Assembly (NCBI GenBank): GCA_025927515.1
Contig: JAICLG010000178.1
Location: 1 to 6,516 of the forward strand
Reading direction: 5' to 3'
DNA: 6,516 nucleotides
Source of the DNA: Hyphomicrobium sp.
GTDB lineage: Bacteria > Pseudomonadota > Alphaproteobacteria > Rhizobiales > Hyphomicrobiaceae
Shown here: in pieces, positions 6,054 to 6,516 of the stretch
How the letters are laid out: the number at the start of each line of letters is the position of its first letter
Numbering within the stretch: position 1 is the first letter of the stretch
Made by a program: the position numbers and the translations under genes
The notes under the pieces: generated by a model
What the model was told of the DNA's origin: nothing
The model's database searches: none
What the model saw: only the letters and a program-made list of their open reading frames with translations

Positions 6054-6071
6054 GTACTAGTCTTATAGTAC
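6054..6071. promoter_or_regulatory. Inverted repeat GTACTA-n6-TAGTAC
   Basis: Arms of 6 bases (6054-6059 and 6066-6071) flank GTCTTA, about 115 bases upstream of the ATG at 6188. The right arm overlaps a TATAGT that could act as a -10 element, so a bound protein could block a promoter there. The arms are short and the call is tentative. Confidence 0.3.
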
Positions 6072-6187
6072 CTAAGGGTCACAACGCACGATTCGCGCGG
6101 TCGCTATGCCGGCCGCCTTCAACGGAGAGCACGCCGCTTTTCCGATCGTGACCTTGTGTGTGCTGCGTCCAAACGGGGGAACTACGC

Positions 6188-6516
6188 ATGGGCCGCAGAC
6201 GCGCTTCGACCCACGACTGCCTTGTCTTCAAATCACGCCAATCCGACCAGTACGCCACTCCGCAGAGCCACCGCCGTCCGCCCAAGTTCTCGCCACCGAC
6301 ATGCTTCGTCTCGGTTCTGGCGATCGGCCTCGTCATCGGCGGGGGCGCCGCGTCGGGCAATCCGGGCGGCAGTTGCACATCTTCTGTTGCAGGCGTGGAT
6401 CTGACGTGCACGGGAGTGGTCACCAACCCATCCGCCTTCACGGCGCAATCGGATTTCACCGTCAACATCGGCACGACAACTCCGTCGGCATCACCAGCAG
6501 ACATCATCAGAGACAA
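6188..6516 (+). CDS. Secreted autotransporter-like protein, N-terminus (3' partial)
   Basis: The frame runs open from the ATG at 6188 to the end of the window (109 codons and still open). GGGGGA at 6175-6180, 7 bases upstream, is a good ribosome binding site. Residues 1-38 are a long basic, polar leader (GRRRASTHD, then SHRRPPKFSPPT). Residues 39-55 are a hydrophobic core (CFVSVLAIGLVIGGGAA) with a small-residue cleavage zone at about 53-57. This extended signal layout is typical of large type V-secreted proteins (family knowledge). The mature part is Gly/Ser/Thr-rich: GGSCTSSVAGVDLTCTGVVT with Cys63 and Cys74, then a beta-like repeat start (DFTVNIGTTTPSASPADI). It resembles the 'C...V-x-x-x-TCTG' opening of alphaproteobacterial autotransporter passengers. 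The beta-barrel, if present, would lie beyond the window. The opposite-strand frame across 6079-6516 has no protein-like features and is taken as a shadow. Product class is inferred; existence of a secreted protein is well supported. Confidence 0.7.
   Translation, partial: MGRRRASTHDCLVFKSRQSDQYATPQSHRRPPKFSPPTCFVSVLAIGLVIGGGAASGNPGGSCTSSVAGVDLTCTGVVTNPSAFTAQSDFTVNIGTTTPSASPADIIRD

Larger units (their letters stand above)
5791..6187. other. Gene-free 397-bp stretch with several palindromes
   Basis: No convincing gene is seen on either strand; the open frames here have no start with a ribosome binding site and read as antisense noise. Just after the preceding stop is a small GGCC-tccc-GGCC-TTT hairpin (about 5792-5806), too weak to call a terminator. 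Positions 5885-6075 are AT-richer and carry the palindromes listed separately, plus ACTTAAGT (5952-5959). This is probably the upstream regulatory region of the secreted protein gene at 6188. No promoter hexamer pair with proper spacing could be fixed; TATGAT at 5946-5951 and TATAGT at 6064-6069 are possible -10 elements lacking good -35 partners. Confidence 0.6.

Noticed and set aside
6079..6516. A minus-strand frame spanning the right edge
   Set aside because: It has no start with a ribosome binding site inside the window and no protein-like pattern, and it is antisense to the signal-peptide-bearing plus frame at 6188. It cannot be fully excluded because it also reaches the window edge.
1..6516. 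CRISPR arrays, tRNA or rRNA genes, toxin-antitoxin or defence operons
   Set aside because: Reading both strands showed no regularly spaced repeats, no tRNA-like cloverleaf sequence and no recognisable defence or toxin families.

Overview
The window looks like chromosomal DNA of an alphaproteobacterium, most likely of the Hyphomicrobiales (Hyphomicrobium-like). The clues are GC-rich genes with heavily GC-ending codons in the middle, a DUF1499 membrane protein of alphaproteobacterial type, a small surface-antigen lipoprotein-like gene divergent from pdxH, and a PilZ protein of the short single-domain kind. This assignment is inferred from gene content only.

Positions 1-930 form a low-GC, foreign-looking left edge. 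They hold the 3' part of an unidentified protein whose C-terminal half resembles phage tail or fibre proteins, followed by the 3' remnant of an IS1-family-like transposase on the minus strand. The remnant stops about 12 bases from a strong 13-bp terminator hairpin (942-972). Positions 942-4794 are ordinary chromosomal genes. A secreted surface-antigen-domain protein (minus) is divergent from pdxH, the pyridoxamine 5'-phosphate oxidase of vitamin B6 metabolism (plus). Next come a DUF1499 three-helix membrane protein (plus), a metallo-beta-lactamase-fold hydrolase (minus) whose end overlaps the DUF1499 gene tail to tail by 68 bp, and a PilZ-domain protein (minus).

Positions 4795-6516 are accessory in character. 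A 162-bp AT-richer divergent intergenic region carries spaced TTGC/GCAA half-sites. Two unrecognised orphan genes follow (80 and 160 aa). A gene-free stretch of about 400 bp contains several palindromes. At the right edge is the 5' end of a secreted, autotransporter-like protein (start 6188), which runs out of the window.

No complete novel multi-gene system is visible. Apart from pdxH the genes do not form a recognisable pathway, and the interest lies in the two accessory edges, the overlapping gene pair and the possible regulatory palindromes.
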